Assembly: GCA_003586115.2 (NCBI GenBank) | Contig: QVOM02000126.1 | Location: 51,843,944 to 51,907,943, forward strand | Length of the DNA stretch: 64,000 nt | Source: Salvator merianae | Taxonomy: Eukaryota; Chordata; Lepidosauria; Squamata; Teiidae | Direction: 5' to 3' | In this document: positions 46,791 to 58,059 of the stretch, in pieces | How the letters are laid out: the number at the start of each line of letters is the position of its first letter | Numbering within the stretch: the stretch's first letter is position 1 | Program-made: the position numbers and the translations under genes | The notes under the pieces: model-generated | Told to the model about the DNA's origin: nothing | What the model saw: only the letters and a program-made list of their open reading frames with translations | Databases searched by the model: none

Positions 46791-46883
46791 TTTGTATTGA
46801 AAAAATCCTTATCAATCCTAATGCATCACGTTTTTGTCAAATTTCTTATTTATAACTTCTGATTTCTGCTGTTTCCCAGATCT

Positions 46884-47055
46884 AGGCTGCCTCCAGATGC
46901 AAGGTAAATTCCACATGCCCCCCCCCCAGCATTGCATTGCGATTGCAAGACTTTTCAGTGGTCTTCCCAATGCAATGCCATTTGCAACACAAAGGAAATG
47001 CACTGCAAAGCTATTAAGGGAAATCCAGCAATGATGCTGGGTTTCCTATAATCGC
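46884..47055 (+). mobile_element. Inverted-repeat element family F, partial copy
   Basis: GGCTGCCTCCAGATGCAAGG matches the family F end, and GGGAAATCCAGCAATGATGC matches GAGAAATCCAGCAATAATGC of 55892-56340. Only one end is present. It lies between two L1 fragments. Confidence 0.6.
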
Positions 47056-47056
47056 C

Positions 47057-47345
47057 ACACTTACCTTCATGACTGGCGAAGTGCATAAAAGTTCAACAAA
47101 CTTATCCACAGTCTTGTTTCTCAATACATTAGTCAATTTGGTCATCTCTGTGAAGTCTATCATTTTGATCAACCAGTCACCTACTGTAGGTATTTTATCT
47201 CCTTTGCATTTTTGTGCACAGGCAATTCTAGCTGCAGTCACCATGTTTGAATTAAAACATTAACATCATCAAAGTTGCCCTCTACTATACCTAGTAAATA
47301 AAATTCTGGTTTAAAAGGGATGTTTTTAAATGAAACATCCCTTTC
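47057..47345 (-). mobile_element. L1 LINE ORF2 C-terminal fragment, second copy
   Basis: Minus strand ...VTAARIACAQKCKGDKIPTV, then GDWLIKMIDFTEMTKLTNVL: the ARxxxAxKxK...IPT..xWLIK block near the C-terminus of L1 ORF2. The fragment at 45730-46790 reaches a similar position, so these are two separate insertions, not one interrupted copy. Confidence 0.75.
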
Positions 47346-47585
47346 TTTTAATGAAAGGAAACTTTGTTTCCCTTGTGCATTACCAAAGGAAAATGGAGGA
47401 AACATAGTGTCCTCTGCAGGGACAGGAAAGAAAGGAAAATGGAGATACATTGTCCTTCTTGCAGAGATAGGAGAGAAAGAAGGAGGTATGCATTTTGAGA
47501 GTGGATTGTGGGTGCCCAGACAACTACAGAACAGGGTGTTCACTAAAACAAATGAATGATAGCTTCCACTGTGTCTTCTATTTTG

Positions 47586-47925
47586 TTAACAGCCCAATTG
47601 TGATGTTCTCACCCAACTGAGTACAACACCCACAACAAAGTCTGTCATTGGACAGCAGGAAATGGGGATCCCTCCCTCTACACACACCCCAAAATTATGG
47701 TCCCCTCCCAAATAGTCTACCTGCATGTTCTCACATCGCAAAATAAAATGGGCTAACAATCTGTAACGGGCTGAGAACTCATTTAATCCGAATGCAAAAT
47801 AGTCCTGATTTTGGCAATTTAGTCCAGAAAAACTACGGAAAGGCAAAATCATGTCGGGCATCAGGAACAGAAGATGGACTGTAAACTGATTAAATGCCAT
47901 GTCAGAATGCACCCTTACAGAGTTA
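47586..47925 (-). mobile_element. Inverted-repeat element family I, partial reversed copy
   Basis: Minus strand GGGTGCATTCTGACATGGCA then CCGTAGTTTTTCTGGACTAA, GGATTAAATGAGTTCTCA and CCAATGACAGACTTTG follow 27630-27920 base for base with scattered changes, many of them CpG decay. The far end of the element is missing. Confidence 0.7.
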
Positions 47926-48257
47926 AGCTGAGCAACAAGCTTCAGATTTATATTAGGAGGGGGCTTCAATTACAACTTCAAAATGCAGTAAAGAAAGAGG
48001 AGCCCTCAAACCCCTTATATATTTATCCATGCAAGTGGCAAGAGAGAGTAGTAGAGGAGAAAGTGCGAGAGCTAGGTTGCAATAGAACAATCCTGTGTAC
48101 CTGAATTAATGTTTGAATGAAACGGTGTCCTGGCACCCATGACTTATTAAGATCCATAGTACAATATTTTGAAACTACAGAAAATGTTGATGCAGAAAGG
48201 GACAGTTTGAATCACATGGTGGACTATTGAAATGCCCCCCCCCCCAAAGTTCTGAGC

Positions 48258-48577
48258 TAGGGATGTGCATGAAAAAAAATTCATTTTTGATTCGCTGTCA
48301 AACGAACATCTGTATTTTCACTTCATTAGTGAATTTCAGTGGCAAAAATGCATTTTTCACATTTATTTTTGTGGTTTTCTCAATGCTTTCCCATTGAAAA
48401 TGCCATTTTCGTGGTTTAAACACTGTGAAAATGTGAAAATTCAACAAATATTTCATTTTTGCAAAAGAAGAGGCTGTTTCATTTCGACTGAAAACTGTAA
48501 ATGCAAAACAAGGCATTTTCATTTTGATGAAAAAAATTGTGAATTTTTAAATGCGAATCAAAGTTTGCACATCCCTA
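48258..48577. mobile_element. Inverted-repeat element family E, full copy
   Basis: It starts TAGGGATGTGCA and ends with the exact inverse TGCACATCCCTA. The flanks TTCTGAGC (48250-48257) and CCTTGAGC (48578-48585) agree at 5 of 8 places, which would suit a decayed 8-bp target duplication of a hAT element. The interior is rich in AAATG/CATTTT words on both strands. Confidence 0.75.
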
Positions 48578-48599
48578 CCTTGAGCCTTTGGAGCCCCCC

Positions 48600-50200
48600 T
48601 GTACCAGCTCTGAAGCTAGCATGAGCTTCAGAGCTGGTGCAGGGTCTGGCACAGAACAGTTCATCCCAATGCATACAATCTTGTTTTGTGCCAGGAGTAA
48701 TCTGTCCCACCTTGGAACAGATTGCCTATCCTAGTATGGGGTGGCCCACCCTGTTTCAGGATAGCTCCATAAGTGTCGAAACAGCCTAAGATTTTTGCAG
48801 AATCTTTGTTGTGCATTTCTCCACTTCACAGAATGAAACAGATAGCTACAAGTCACAAGTTTTTCAGTACTGGCGCCCAGACTATGAGACAGCCTTCTAA
48901 GAGAAGTTCCTCTTGCTGTACCATCAACGAGATCGTTAGGATGCCCAATAAATAACATTTTCCTTATCCAGATTTTTTAAAACCTTGAATACAGCCTTTT
49001 GTCTTTTCAGAAACTCTTCTTCAGATGGTTTTAAATTATTTTCACATTTATTGTTTTTAATTGTATCTGTGCGAGCTCCCCCCGTGAACCCTAGTTATAG
49101 GACAGCCGTATAAATATGGTACATAAGTAAAATTGTAGATAACAATGACCTCTCTGGTGTCAATTATTCATGATTATTTGCAGCACAGAAAACTGAACTA
49201 GTGGAATAATGCATTTCAAGAGGAAATGCATCATTTATGATCAGATTCGAATTAAAAAACATTAGAGTGCTTCATAACCCTGCTGCAAAAGTACATAGCA
49301 CATTTTTATTTGTCATAGGTCTCCCGTCCACCCCCTCCATCAAATCAGGGGTCTTGTACGCTGGTTACCATCTGGACATAGTATCAAAACACACGCGTGC
49401 GCTCTTTCTGGAAATGCTGTTAAAAGAGCGTTTGAGAGGAGAACGCTGTTTTTAATCTATCATTCAACACCTTGAAATCTTTTGATATGAATGCAGCCGT
49501 TAAGGCATTTTGCAATAAATAAAAACCAAATTCACTTAGAACACCCGGTCCATCTATTTTCAAGTTGAAATGTGTAATCACAAGAGGTGAGGAGATATCT
49601 GGTTTCAGGTTTTGTTGCATCATGTTGTCCAGCCATATGCAAAGGGCAACGTACCTGGGGGTAAACACAGCAGTCAGCATGCTCGTATTTTCCGTGGTAT
49701 CATGTTGCTGTTTTGATGTGCAAGAGCGTCGTTATAGTATTACCCCACATACCACATTTCAAAGTACATTCTTTTTTGTTTTTCAATTTTAGGCATGCTG
49801 AACGAAAGAAGGGCCTGTATATCATGCTTTTGTATATGAAACATTTTTAATGTTTAAACAACAAACTAGAAAAAGTACATTTGACAGTAGTAGTAAAGTT
49901 TTTAAAAAATGAGGAAAGCACCAATTATTTTGATGTTTCATAAGGGGGATTTGCAGCAGTAAATATACATTCACATATTTAACAACTCTTTATTTACTTC
50001 AGGATTTTTTCTCCTTTCCTGTTTTCTGCTCTTGAGGGAAGAAGCCAGTGCATAAAGTCACATTGTAATTATGTTTTTAAATATAATGTGACAAGTGTTC
50101 ATTGCTAGTACCAAGCATATAGTGTAAAAAACAAAACAAAACAAAAAAACGTAAAGGATATACAGCTGAAAAGATACATTGAATAAATTCTCACCTCTGC
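48600..50200. other. Intergenic stretch without recognised elements
   Basis: AT-rich sequence with short frames on both strands. No gene or nameable repeat is seen. Confidence 0.4.
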
Positions 50201-50204
50201 TTCC

Positions 50205-50580
50205 ACACTTGATGAGGGTAGAGCAATCCAGCTGGAGCTACTTTGACTGGAGTGGTTCCAAGCCGGAGAAGACCCATTGGTCTGCAAAAAGGCCATCCAG
50301 ACTTGGATGTCCTGTTCCAGGACAGGCCCCACACTGCCCTGTGCTGCTTCAAAGGACTTGACACAATGGTTGCAATGACCAGGAATTAAAAGTTCCTGGC
50401 CTCAGAGCCCTAGGGGGACTCATTTCAGTGGTGCAATTTTGTGCACTGATAAAATAGGAACCCCTGCTAAATTGGCCCATGGAGGCATGCACCCTTCTGC
50501 ATGGTTTCCTGTGCCAGTCTAACCACACCTGAAACACTGCTAGATGTGTAAAAACAGGTCTACAAGCATCTTGGCCTAGG
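50205..50580. repeat. Interspersed repeat family G, copy 2
   Basis: TTCCTGGCCTCAGAGCCCTA, GGGGGACTCATTTCAGTGGT and GGAGGCATGCACCC follow the order seen at 7330-7420. The surrounding sequence is too diverged to set limits. Confidence 0.5.
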
Positions 50581-50990
50581 TAGCCTTTTTGGCAGCCTAG
50601 ACTGGGCTATGTTGCAGCTAGTACAGATTAAGTGTGCTAGTGGTGGCATGGCCTCTATTGCTCCATATCAGCAGCATGGAAGAAGAGGGCCAGACCTCAT
50701 ACTGTCCTGTTCTGATGGAGGGTTCAGAAAGGCCCACAGACTCCACATGTAAACTCATATGCAGTTCCTAGCCTGTGCTAGCAGAGAAGGATCAGCCTTA
50801 GAAAAAAATAGTGGAAACCCCCCTAGCAATAGAGGTGCCACCAGAAAAAAGCTCTGTTGTCCTAAATAAGACTGCACTCCTGCTGTATTCACACAAAGCA
50901 AAAAAAAAAAGCAGCTCAAAAGTGCCATAGAGATGGTCACGTGAGGCCCTCCAGTTCTCATCCCATCTCTAATCCACATTTTCAAACCTA

Positions 50991-51380
50991 GGGCCATTGC
51001 TCATTTTCCACCTTGGAATGGTCAAATCCAAACATTCCAAGGTGGAACAGTCCCCGTGGTGTGATGGCCATTCACACTGCCAGGGCTGGAACAACCCAGA
51101 ACCAGGTTTCCAGCACTCACAGTGCTAATGCTGGTTGCCCTGCCATGACAGCGGCTGCCATGGTGACCAGGGGTGCAGCACGCAACTAGGCAAAAGCAGC
51201 TGCACCGTGCTGTGACCTGCAGTTTACACCTGGAAGTAACTGCAAATGCTGTGTGCCGGGAGCAATCCAGCTGCTCTCCCTAAAGCTGTGGACAACAATT
51301 TTGTTGCCCACGGCTAGTAGAAACCGGGTTTATCTGCAGACACTCCCAATCGCTTGGGCCTCTGCTAAATGTGAACAGGC
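50991..51380. mobile_element. Inverted-repeat element family A, copy
   Basis: Left part GGGCCATTGCTCATTTTCCA with the inverted pair CCACCTTGGAATGG / CATTCCAAGGTGG. Right end AATGTGAACAGGC. Interior GGGCTGGAACAACCCAG and CAGCGGCTGCCATGGTGACC match 35685-36291. CTAG flanks both ends. Confidence 0.65.
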
Positions 51381-51512
51381 ATCTAGAAAGTTCATGAGAG
51401 GAGGGGGAGGGGCAGACCGATGTGTGAATGATTTCCACTTGCAAATCATTTCTCAGCGACCTATGAACTGCTACCTAAGTGCTTTTTTCACTGTATGCAA
51501 ATGCAGCCCTTG
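51381..51512 (-). mobile_element. Inverted-repeat element family H, reversed partial copy
   Basis: Minus strand CCCCTCCCCCTCCTCTCATG then AACTTTCTAGATGCC follows the family H core, abutting the right end of a family A element. Confidence 0.5.
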
Positions 51513-51693
51513 GCAAAGCACACTTGACCACACTGGAATTGAATTCTGAACAAGCAGGATTGCATTACAGTATAAGCTTATTAAAATTTGGCATGTGGAT
51601 AACAGCTGGTGATATAAAGATCCACTGCATCAATTTTAAGATAGTATCTTAGATATCTCATTGTTCATGCAATTGCATCCTAATTGAAGTAAC

Positions 51694-51916
51694 GTATATC
51701 AATGGCTACTAGAATGGATGCCCAGGTACTGCCTCCAGGTTGCAGAGACAGGCAGGAGGCCTTTAAAGGCCATTTGCAGGTAGTCGAGAGCAGGTGAAGG
51801 TTCTGCCTTTGTCCTCTGCTCGAGGATGCCCAGAAGCAATTGGTGGGCCACTGTGGGAAAGAGGATGCTGGAGTAGATCGACTGTGATCTGATCCAGCAG
51901 GGTTCCTCTTATGTTC
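51694..51916 (+). mobile_element. CR1-like LINE 3' end
   Basis: TCAATGGCTACTAGAATGGA, CCACTGTGGGAAAGAGGATG, CTGATCCAGCAGGGTTCCTC and TTATGTTC align in order with 32520-32750. Confidence 0.65.
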
Positions 51917-51949
51917 AAACTAAAATTTGAAGTCAAGTTGTCCTAGTCA

Positions 51950-53420
51950 CTGCACTCCAATAAAAGACTTTAATTTTTTTTTTCCCCCCTTAGTGTTTTG
52001 AGGTTAGAAATGAAAAGCATTTTTCTCTTGGGTGCTGGACTTTCATTTTATATCATACAGTTCTTGTAGTTGCATGTAATTTCAGTATACATGAGCCTAT
52101 TGCCCCATGTGTATAATTCAAACCAAATTAGTTCTACTATATATATTTTTGCCTTACAAATGGCAGACTTTTGAAACTAGGCAGGCTTTTTTTAACGGTT
52201 ACTTTCTGCTTGTATTTGCATGTTTGAAGGGAAGTCAAGTGGTTAATTGCTTGTGTAGCAATTTCAATCACTCCGCACGTTTAACTATTGATTTAGCATT
52301 TCATTTATGGTAAAATTTCAAGCTAACAATATGAGGAGAAAAAAATATAGATGCATCTAGAATGTATCTCGAACATCTTCTTCTGTATCAGCTGTAATGA
52401 TTGCAAGGCAAAGTGTTGCTTAACAAATATGCTTAAGCCAAGAAGCTCTTCATAGTACAGTATATATTCTAGTCAAAAACACAATTAATTTGGATGTTGA
52501 AACTGATTATCTGCAACAGCAAAATATAGGCTGTGGTCACACTCTATGTTTAAGATGGTCTCAAGCAGTACCTGATTATTTCTACACTTATCTTTAGACC
52601 GATAAAATGCAGTGGTCAGCCTTCTTCCAAACCTCTCTTTTCCACTCTCCACTGCATTCTAGGGAGGTGTTCCCCCTGCTACAGGCTGTGTATGCAGTAG
52701 ACGCAGTGTGGCCCAGTATAAGTTGACCAAAATGACCACCTAAACTGGGATACCTGTTTTTTTCAGGTCTACTGGCAATAGTGATTACCCCCAGACATTT
52801 CAGCAGGGGCAGAAGTGGAGATTGGTTATCCTAAGGACCCAGAAAAGTTTCTTTACCAGCTAATGGAGATATGACCAAAGCAGACAACTCTGTTATCTGT
52901 CTGTACTTCCGATGTTCATTGTCGGGTTTGTCGGTGCAAAAGATGATATCACTAGGATTTCATCTCCAACCATAAATCCATGGGTTCTGAAGAGAGGGCA
53001 CGGGGGGCACTGGGTGAGCCAGGAGGTAGAATCTACTAAGGATGGCACTGCAAGTACCTAGCCCAGACCCACACTGACATGGAAAAATTGGTGATATGAA
53101 CAGATTTAATTTTCTACTATGTCACAGATTACAGAGTTAAAAGGCACCTCCAGATAATCACCTCTTTCCATACTGGGTGACTGTCCTGTTGTTATTACCA
53201 CCTCACCAGTTCTCCCTGCCCACCACTCTTTCCATCTCAGCTCCTGCCTGAATGTTACTACATACTATCCTGTTCTCTAGGCTCCAAAATTTTCACCTCA
53301 GCTGCATGACCTTGAGGCACCGGAGACTGCTTGAGTAGCACTGTTGTTCACTCCCCTTCTGGATGCATTTACGGTTACAGATAAGCCTGGCTTACCTGGT
53401 AACAGTGGTATAACACAGCC
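51950..53420. other. Intergenic stretch without recognised elements
   Basis: No gene, RNA or nameable repeat is seen. Confidence 0.4.
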
Positions 53421-53423
53421 ATG

Positions 53424-54042
53424 CTAAACATACTCACAGCAGCTGGATACCTGGGTTGCTACAGTGAAGCAGAGGGGTTGCTGTAGGCTGAGGCCAGTGT
53501 TAAGGGGAACTGAAAGAAACCCAAAAGCCAGTGAGAGAACAAACACCATCAGCAGCTCCCACAGCAATCTCGGTTCTGCATCTCCCTCCTGCCCTTCCAA
53601 CCGAGGCCATCTACCCTTGCCCAACTTCCAGCTGATTACCCCAGGCCTTCTTGCAATCCAGTCCTTGTCCAGATGGATGGTTGGGGGTGGGAAAGGGGAG
53701 GGAGCACACCAGGTCAGGAGGGGGGAGGGGGAGGGGAAGCACAGCACACCAGGGAAGCAAAGACTGCCTTGGAAAAAAGGGCCAAAAAGGAAATCCAGGT
53801 GCGCCTCTTCCTTTGGGCAGCTCTCTAGAGTGCCATGGGCGGGCCCCGTTAACAGCTTAAGGCCTGAGGATTGGAGGCAAGGCAGAAAGTACCTGATCTG
53901 GGGCAACGAGGAAGTTGAGGAAGATGCCACTGGCCCTCAAGAATGCCAACAAGGTCGGGCATTGGCTGGAGAGGGAAAGGAAAAGCCCCCCTCCGCCCAC
54001 CCAGTAAAGTATGGGTGCCGTCCCAATGGTCCTCTTACATGA
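53424..54042. other. GC-rich block open on both strands, with G-runs
   Basis: Long frames run on both strands (plus 53464-54042, 192 codons; minus 53424-53930, 168 codons). I recognise neither product. Inside it, 53684-53740 has two clusters of four or more closely spaced G-runs, which could form G-quadruplexes on the plus strand. No splice or promoter signal supports a gene. Confidence 0.35.
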
Positions 54043-54059
54043 TCACACAATCACACCAT

Positions 54060-55690
54060 GAAAATATAACACATAATCTGAATACCAGATAGATTAGATT
54101 GCAGGAGGTAGCTCAGATGAAAATGAGAAGGGCATTTTTGGATGTCGTTCCAGGAACCAGGGACTGCTTCGGATCGTCTTAAACATCAGGTGTGACTGCA
54201 GCCTTAGTTACTAATGTGACAGATTCCCATCTTTTGTAATCCTGAAGTGCAGCTTGTAGGCTACCCAGCCGTACTGGGTTCTTAAAGGAGGAAAAGTGGA
54301 TTTCAGAAAAATGCAGAAATCTCATCTCAGCTTAAAGGTGGCTGTGAGTGCAATGAATGCCTTGCTTTCTATTGCAATGTATACATGTTATATTTTTAAC
54401 GCACAGATGTGGCAAATGTGATTTCTAATGTTTTTTATGGCAAGCACCAGCTGTTATCTAGTTATATAGCAATCCATGATAAGAATTTATCACTCAGACA
54501 CTAACTTTAAACAGCTTTCTGTATTATGTTAAAAATATACAAGCAGTAAGTCTTCTTCATTATTCCATATTTCAGTTAGTGCAATATGCTGAAACATTAT
54601 TTCTCCATATTAATTCAGTCCTGAAGTTCAGTTCAGGCATTATGATGATACAGCATAGAAGATAGCCCCCTGCTCCTCTGCACAGCTGAGTTTTCCCTTT
54701 TTAAGTTCATCGTCAATGTACTCTGTAACCCAAGAATCTCAGCCAGCACAATATTTTTGCTCTCAGTGTTCATATGGCTGCAGCTTTCTGCCCCCTTGAC
54801 TCTAGAATATAATTTTTTCGGATATTAGCTGATTTTGCAGGATTGGTACCTGCCTTAAGGAATCAGCCCATTTTAAAAAATGCAGGATCCCTATAGATTT
54901 ATCCAGGGATCTGGAATTAGCTACAGTTGTGTTACACACCAGCTATGCAGTTTTTCAGCATTGCCATATAAAGTTCTTGATAGTTCAGAGATCACACGTG
55001 AAGGGTTGCAAATGCAGCCAGTAGACCACTGCTGTTCGTCTTGTGGTTTTCATTCGGAAGATCTTCTTTTTTGCCCTTCTGTAGTTGTTCAGCCACAGAC
55101 AAGACATCCTAGACGTGTGTTTGAATGCTGAAAGGTTGATTATCTCTGCCTATCTTGTAAAGGCGTTAATCCCTGTGTTTCAGTTTTTAAAACAATGTTA
55201 TCAAGAGCACGGCAGAAGAACGGTCTTCTGTAGCTATGACCAAACCAAACTTGAATACAAAAATTTGGCAACAGCAGATAACTCTCCAGCCTTTCAGTGA
55301 ATTCCCTTTTCAAAAGCAGGGCTTCGTATTCAGAAACAACCAGTTCAACTACCGACAGTTTCAGTCAGCAAGAGAACTTCACTGATAGGTCTATAGCAGT
55401 AAAGTACTTTATCCTGTACAGGACATGTTTCTAGTGATGATAACATAAGGAATATTTGTCCTAGCTCTTTCTTGATGTTGTTCCCATTAACGCATTCTTT
55501 TAGGTAGCTTCTGCTTCATGCAACACAGTGTGCAATATGGAGCTCACTGCAGTCCCATCAAACTTGGACTGGGGCAAAGTACTGCAGAGAACTCCAGCCC
55601 ATCCAGTACTACCATCGAAGCAGGAGAACAGAAGATCCTCCAGTTAAGAGTCCAGATCCTCCGGTCCAGGGGAAATTCCATGGTGTGCCT
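54060..55690. other. Intergenic stretch without recognised elements
   Basis: AT-rich. Two overlapping plus-strand frames (54880-55131, 55085-55300) have no recognised domain. Confidence 0.4.
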
Positions 55691-55839
55691 AGCCTGAAAC
55701 CATGACACTGGGCTCCACATGCTGTATGGACTGCTTCAGCTGCCCCCTGTCCACCTGGCAGTGCTCAAGCAGATCACAACCTGGGAACACAAGAGTGACC
55801 TCTTTAAAGCTTGGGAGTGCTCCACCTACTAGGATCATG

Positions 55840-55885
55840 CAGGGAACAAGACAACTGCCATGCTCCTTAGGGACTGTGCAGAAGC
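55840..55885. repeat. Family D repeat, short end
   Basis: CTCCTTAGGGACTGTGCAGA then AGCTGCC resembles the right edge of the copies at 22608 and 40745. It directly abuts the family F element. Confidence 0.35.
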
Positions 55886-55891
55886 TGCCTT

Positions 55892-56340
55892 AGAGTGCCT
55901 CCAGATCCAGGTAAAACCCCGCAATTCTGCTGTGACTACGCTGGGAATGCCACACATATCCATGGCATTCTCAGCATAGTCCCATGTTAGTTGAAGGAAA
56001 ATCCAATATATTGGTATCATGAGAAATCCAGCAATAATGCTGGATTTCTCTCAATATTCTTACCTTTTACGGCTCTTTGCATTATGGTTATTGTTTCAAA
56101 ATAGCTGGACTCTAGCAAGCATGGGAAAAAAACAAAGGGAAGTGGGCAGGTGCTTACTAAAATCCAGGTATTTTGGAACAGGAACAATAATGCAAACAGC
56201 CAGCAGATGAGGTAAGAGCCCAGGATTGTCCAAGGATTATCCCAGGATTGCCTCCTACCATCTGGCAGTGCCAGTGAAAGGCAGTTGTGCAATCTAAAGA
56301 AGATCTCACTATTTTCTCTTGCCATCTGGAGGCACGCTTA
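55892..56340. mobile_element. Inverted-repeat element family F, full copy
   Basis: The ends AGAGTGCCTCCAGATCCAGG and (reverse) AAGCGTGCCTCCAGATGGCA are inverted copies about 450 bp apart. AGAAATCCAGCAATAATGCT then GGATTTCTC is a strong internal palindrome. Partial or reversed copies are at 42681-43075 and 46884-47055. It has no coding capacity. Confidence 0.75.
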
Positions 56341-56344
56341 GGGT

Positions 56345-57690
56345 CCCAGAGTTAGAGTATTCATAGGTAAACTATCACTAAAGATACCCATAAATCCACT
56401 GTCGACAAAAATCCTTGAGCAGCACTTTCCAACCTCATGTACTTAGAGCTTTTCTGGACTGCAATGATAATGTTTAAAAACTGTTCCCTTGCTTTGAAAA
56501 AAAGGCCAAATTCACTAGAAGCAACTAGAGATGTCACACCATTAGTCATTCTTTGCAAAATAAGCTGTAATATGTCTGCAATACGTTCTTGTACTGTTCA
56601 TTTATTGTTGTTGAGTTGTAAAGCTGCTCTTCATTGCAAGTTAAAAAGCAGATATCAACATCCAACTTGGCAAAACAGAACAATGCTGACATCTTGTGGA
56701 AACAAATCCTGTAATCTTAGATTACACAATTCAAATTAGCAATATTTTATCTATATTTTTTGGCCAAGTCTGTTAAGAAGTAATATACAAACTTCCTAGT
56801 GCTCCAGACATCTTCAGGTGAGAAGGTAAAATGTACAAGGTGGAGGTGGAAAAATATTTTAGGGACAACTTTCCAGATCTGATGAGATGTGCCTTGTCAT
56901 CCCAGCCTTTGTTTTTTAGGATGGTCCTCCTCTATCCTGTACATTGCATTGAGGTTTGTATATTTGTTTTGAATTTTTTTTAAAAAAAAATTGTATTGCT
57001 TTAGATTATGTTTTATGGATTTTAGTCTTTTTTCTTCTGTTATTCATTCTAGAAACTTATGGATAGGGTGGGTTATAAATTGAAGTTCAGTAATCTCATG
57101 CAATGTGAGTATGCTATATTTTTTAATGCAGAGATGTTGGACTGCAGCCTCCTAATATAAAAACAAGAAACAGATCCCTTCTCTGGGTTGAAACATCTTT
57201 TCTTAGTTTTCAGAGATGGGGACTGCCTTTGCAATCCTATTTTCTTCACTAGCGTCGTTAAGTTGGTAAGAAAAGCACTGGCTTATCTAAACCTCAGGTT
57301 GGGAAAGGACCAATTCCATTCCAGTTCTAAAAACAGTGCTAACTTGCTTGTGCAACCTATCTGGTTGGTAGTTTTCTGATAGCACCAATTTCAGCTGACC
57401 ACCCTATAACCCTAGCCAGCACTCAGTACTGAATTTGCTGCCCTAAACAATGGCATGCTAGAGTCTAAGCTCTTCTTGATGCAAAGCTGTTGACAATGAA
57501 GAAACCCTCCTTGATCCTGTCAGTGCAAATCTTCAGTATGAAGACATCTGCAATATCCTACAACCATCACACCACATCCAATGGATTTGCATCTGTAGGA
57601 CTACAGCCTCTCTTATTTGCATTGCTTCTTTTCAGGACAATGTAGTACAACTTACCCTTCTCAGAGCACCTAGGATCATGACCTTCCTAC
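56345..57690. other. Intergenic stretch without recognised elements
   Basis: AT-rich sequence with no gene or nameable repeat. Confidence 0.4.
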
Positions 57691-57699
57691 CACTTGTGA

Positions 57700-58050
57700 A
57701 GCTGGAGAAGACTTATGAGAGTTCCTTGGACTGCAAAGAGATCAAATAAGTCAATACCAAAGGAAGTCAACCCTGACTGTTCATTGGAAGGATCAATACT
57801 GAAGATGAAGCTCAGATACTTTGACCACGTAATGAGAAGATGGGACTCATTGGAAAAGGCCCTGATGCTGGAAAAGACTGACGGCAAGAAGAGAAAGGGA
57901 TTGCAGAGGTTGAGATGTATAGTGACATGGAAACAATGAACATGAACTTAGGCAGAACTTTGGGAGGCAGTGGAGGGCAGAGGGACCTGGCATGCTGTGG
58001 TCCATGGAGTCACAAAGAGTCAAATTCGACTTAACAATTGAACAACAACC
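57700..58050 (+). mobile_element. RTE/BovB LINE 3' end, inactive
   Basis: The frame at 57715-57939 contains LEGSILKMKLRYFDHVMRRW then DSLEKALMLEKTDGKKRKG, the C-terminal block typical of BovB and other RTE ORFs. Downstream GTCCATGGAGTCACAAAGAG then TCAAATTCGACTTAAC is the typical RTE/BovB 3' end. Frame breaks after ...RLRCIVTWKQ and the lack of any upstream RT show a dead 5'-truncated copy. It marks the genome as most likely squamate. Confidence 0.88.
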
Positions 58051-58059
58051 TTGAAAACC

